Origin: Rossellomorea pakistanensis
Lineage (GTDB): Bacteria; Bacillota; Bacilli; Bacillales; Bacillaceae_B
Assembly: GCF_016908495.1 (NCBI RefSeq)
Contig: NZ_JAFBDZ010000005.1
Location: forward strand, 124,001-188,000
Length of the DNA stretch: 64,000 nucleotides
Direction: 5' to 3'
This document shows, in pieces, positions 63,439 through 64,000 of the stretch. Position 1 is the first letter of the stretch. The number at the start of each line of letters is the position of its first letter. The notes beneath the pieces were generated by a model. That model did not search any database and had not been told where the DNA came from. It was given only the letters and a program-made list of their open reading frames with translations. A program made the position numbers and the translations under genes.

Positions 63439-63903
63439 TTGGGATACATTGAAGATTTAAGGAAACTAGTAGGACATCGCCCATTAATATTTGCGGGAGC
63501 CGTAGCCGTTCTTGTGGATCCAGCAGGGAAAATCTTATTACAACAGCGTAAGCACCCACGAGGTACATGGGGAATTCCAGGTGGCTTGATGGAGTTAGCT
63601 GAATCTACTGAAGATGTAGCGAAACGGGAAGTATTCGAAGAAACAGGGTTAATCATTGATGATTTAACGTTAATCAATGTTTATTCAGGGCCTGAACACT
63701 TTATAAAAGCAGCAAATGGGGATGAATTCTATGTTGTCACGACCGCTTATTATACAAAGAAATATGATGGGGAAATAAAAGTAGATCCAATAGAATCGAT
63801 TAAATTTGAGTTTTTTTCTCCAAACGAACTTCCTGAGAATATGGTTAAAAGCCATAAGGACATTTTGAATGAATTCTTAGAGAAGCACTATACCATTGAA
63901 TAG
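63439..63903 (+). CDS. NUDIX hydrolase
   Basis: 154 residues with TTG start, AGAGAGGAA upstream. The NUDIX box is complete: GGLMELAESTEDVAKREVFE followed by ETGL (residues about 49-72), preceded by GTWGIPGG. Hydrolyses a nucleoside diphosphate linked to another moiety; substrate not identifiable. Probably co-transcribed with the kinase before it and the histidine phosphatase after it. Confidence 0.9.
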   Translation: MGYIEDLRKLVGHRPLIFAGAVAVLVDPAGKILLQQRKHPRGTWGIPGGLMELAESTEDVAKREVFEETGLIIDDLTLINVYSGPEHFIKAANGDEFYVVTTAYYTKKYDGEIKVDPIESIKFEFFSPNELPENMVKSHKDILNEFLEKHYTIE

Positions 63904-63917
63904 AAAGGGGATAAACG

Positions 63918-64000
63918 ATGACGACGATTTGTTTGGTAAGGCATGGGGAAACGGATTGGAATGTCTTGGGGAAGCTGCAAGGTGGAACAGATATCCCCTT
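63918..64000 (+). CDS. Histidine phosphatase (phosphoglycerate mutase family), partial
   Basis: ATG 63918 with AAAGGGG upstream; the frame runs off the window after 27 codons. TTICLVRHGETDWNVLGKLQ holds the RHGE catalytic motif with the phosphorylated His. Only the N-terminus is present, so the exact subfamily is open. Confidence 0.85.
   Translation, partial: MTTICLVRHGETDWNVLGKLQGGTDIP

Overview
This window looks like the chromosome of a low-GC, Gram-positive, spore-former-type bacterium of the family Bacillaceae. The grounds are strong AGGAGG-type ribosome binding sites, frequent TTG and GTG starts, and gene sets with Bacillus-type order and regulatory sites: a dpp/ykf dipeptide and murein-peptide operon with a CodY-like box, manR/manP with a perfect cre site, phoD-tatA behind PhoP-like boxes, a vmlR-type ABC-F gene behind an attenuator, a Zur box before a ZinT-like lipoprotein, and ywbE, yitT-like and ythPQ-like genes. 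No rRNA, tRNA, intact transposase, prophage or CRISPR array was seen.

Layout. 0-4 kb: a NERD protein, then an apparent macrolide-resistance operon (HflX-type ribosome-splitting GTPase plus macrolide 2'-phosphotransferase) behind a 13-codon leader peptide containing an Arg-Leu-Arg motif and two terminators. 4-9.3 kb: ABC1/UbiB kinase, small hypothetical genes and the Zur-controlled zinc lipoprotein. 9.5-11.4 kb: vmlR-like ABC-F gene with its attenuator. 11.8-15.9 kb: manR and manP. 16-18.7 kb: a secreted M14 peptidase and two unknown genes. 19.2-28.7 kb: dppABCDE, ldcA/ykfA, ykfC, dppF and a beta-lactamase-fold protein. 28.7-31.3 kb: nucleotidyltransferase, methyltransferase and aminoglycoside-phosphotransferase-like genes. 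32-35.3 kb: a FUSC transporter and a DUF2798-like membrane protein.

35.6-39.8 kb is the most intriguing accessory locus. Two near-identical secreted small peptides, each with two conserved cysteines, lie beside a DsbA-like/DsbB-like thiol-disulfide pair on the minus strand. A YtrA-type GntR regulator and an ABC transporter are transcribed divergently, with a 36-bp near-perfect palindrome in the shared intergenic region. I read it as a candidate disulfide-bonded bacteriocin-like system with a possible immunity or stress transporter.

40-64 kb holds mqo, a MoxR/DUF58/DUF4129 set, an MBL-fold protein, a KGG-repeat stress protein, a small HELGH protein, a YuiF-like antiporter, tatA-phoD, YitT, a second tatA, ythPQ-like ABC genes, two GNATs flanking paiB, a chemotaxis receptor, a P-loop kinase, a NUDIX hydrolase and the start of a histidine phosphatase.

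Two kinds of structure run through the intergenic DNA. (1) Short tandem arrays of exact period: 21 bp at three loci (about 1.1, 17.8 and 23.0 kb) and 52 bp at two or three loci (5 copies at 39.9 kb, 19 perfectly phased copies at 50.3-51.3 kb, 2 weak copies at 57.7 kb). Both periods are close to whole numbers of DNA helical turns. (2) Long imperfect palindromes of several families, some acting as likely terminators. The window also carries many decaying genes: interrupted or truncated copies of a DUF6933-like protein, a sulfotransferase, DUF5412, a YjzC-like protein, an SDR, a MarR regulator and a P-loop kinase.
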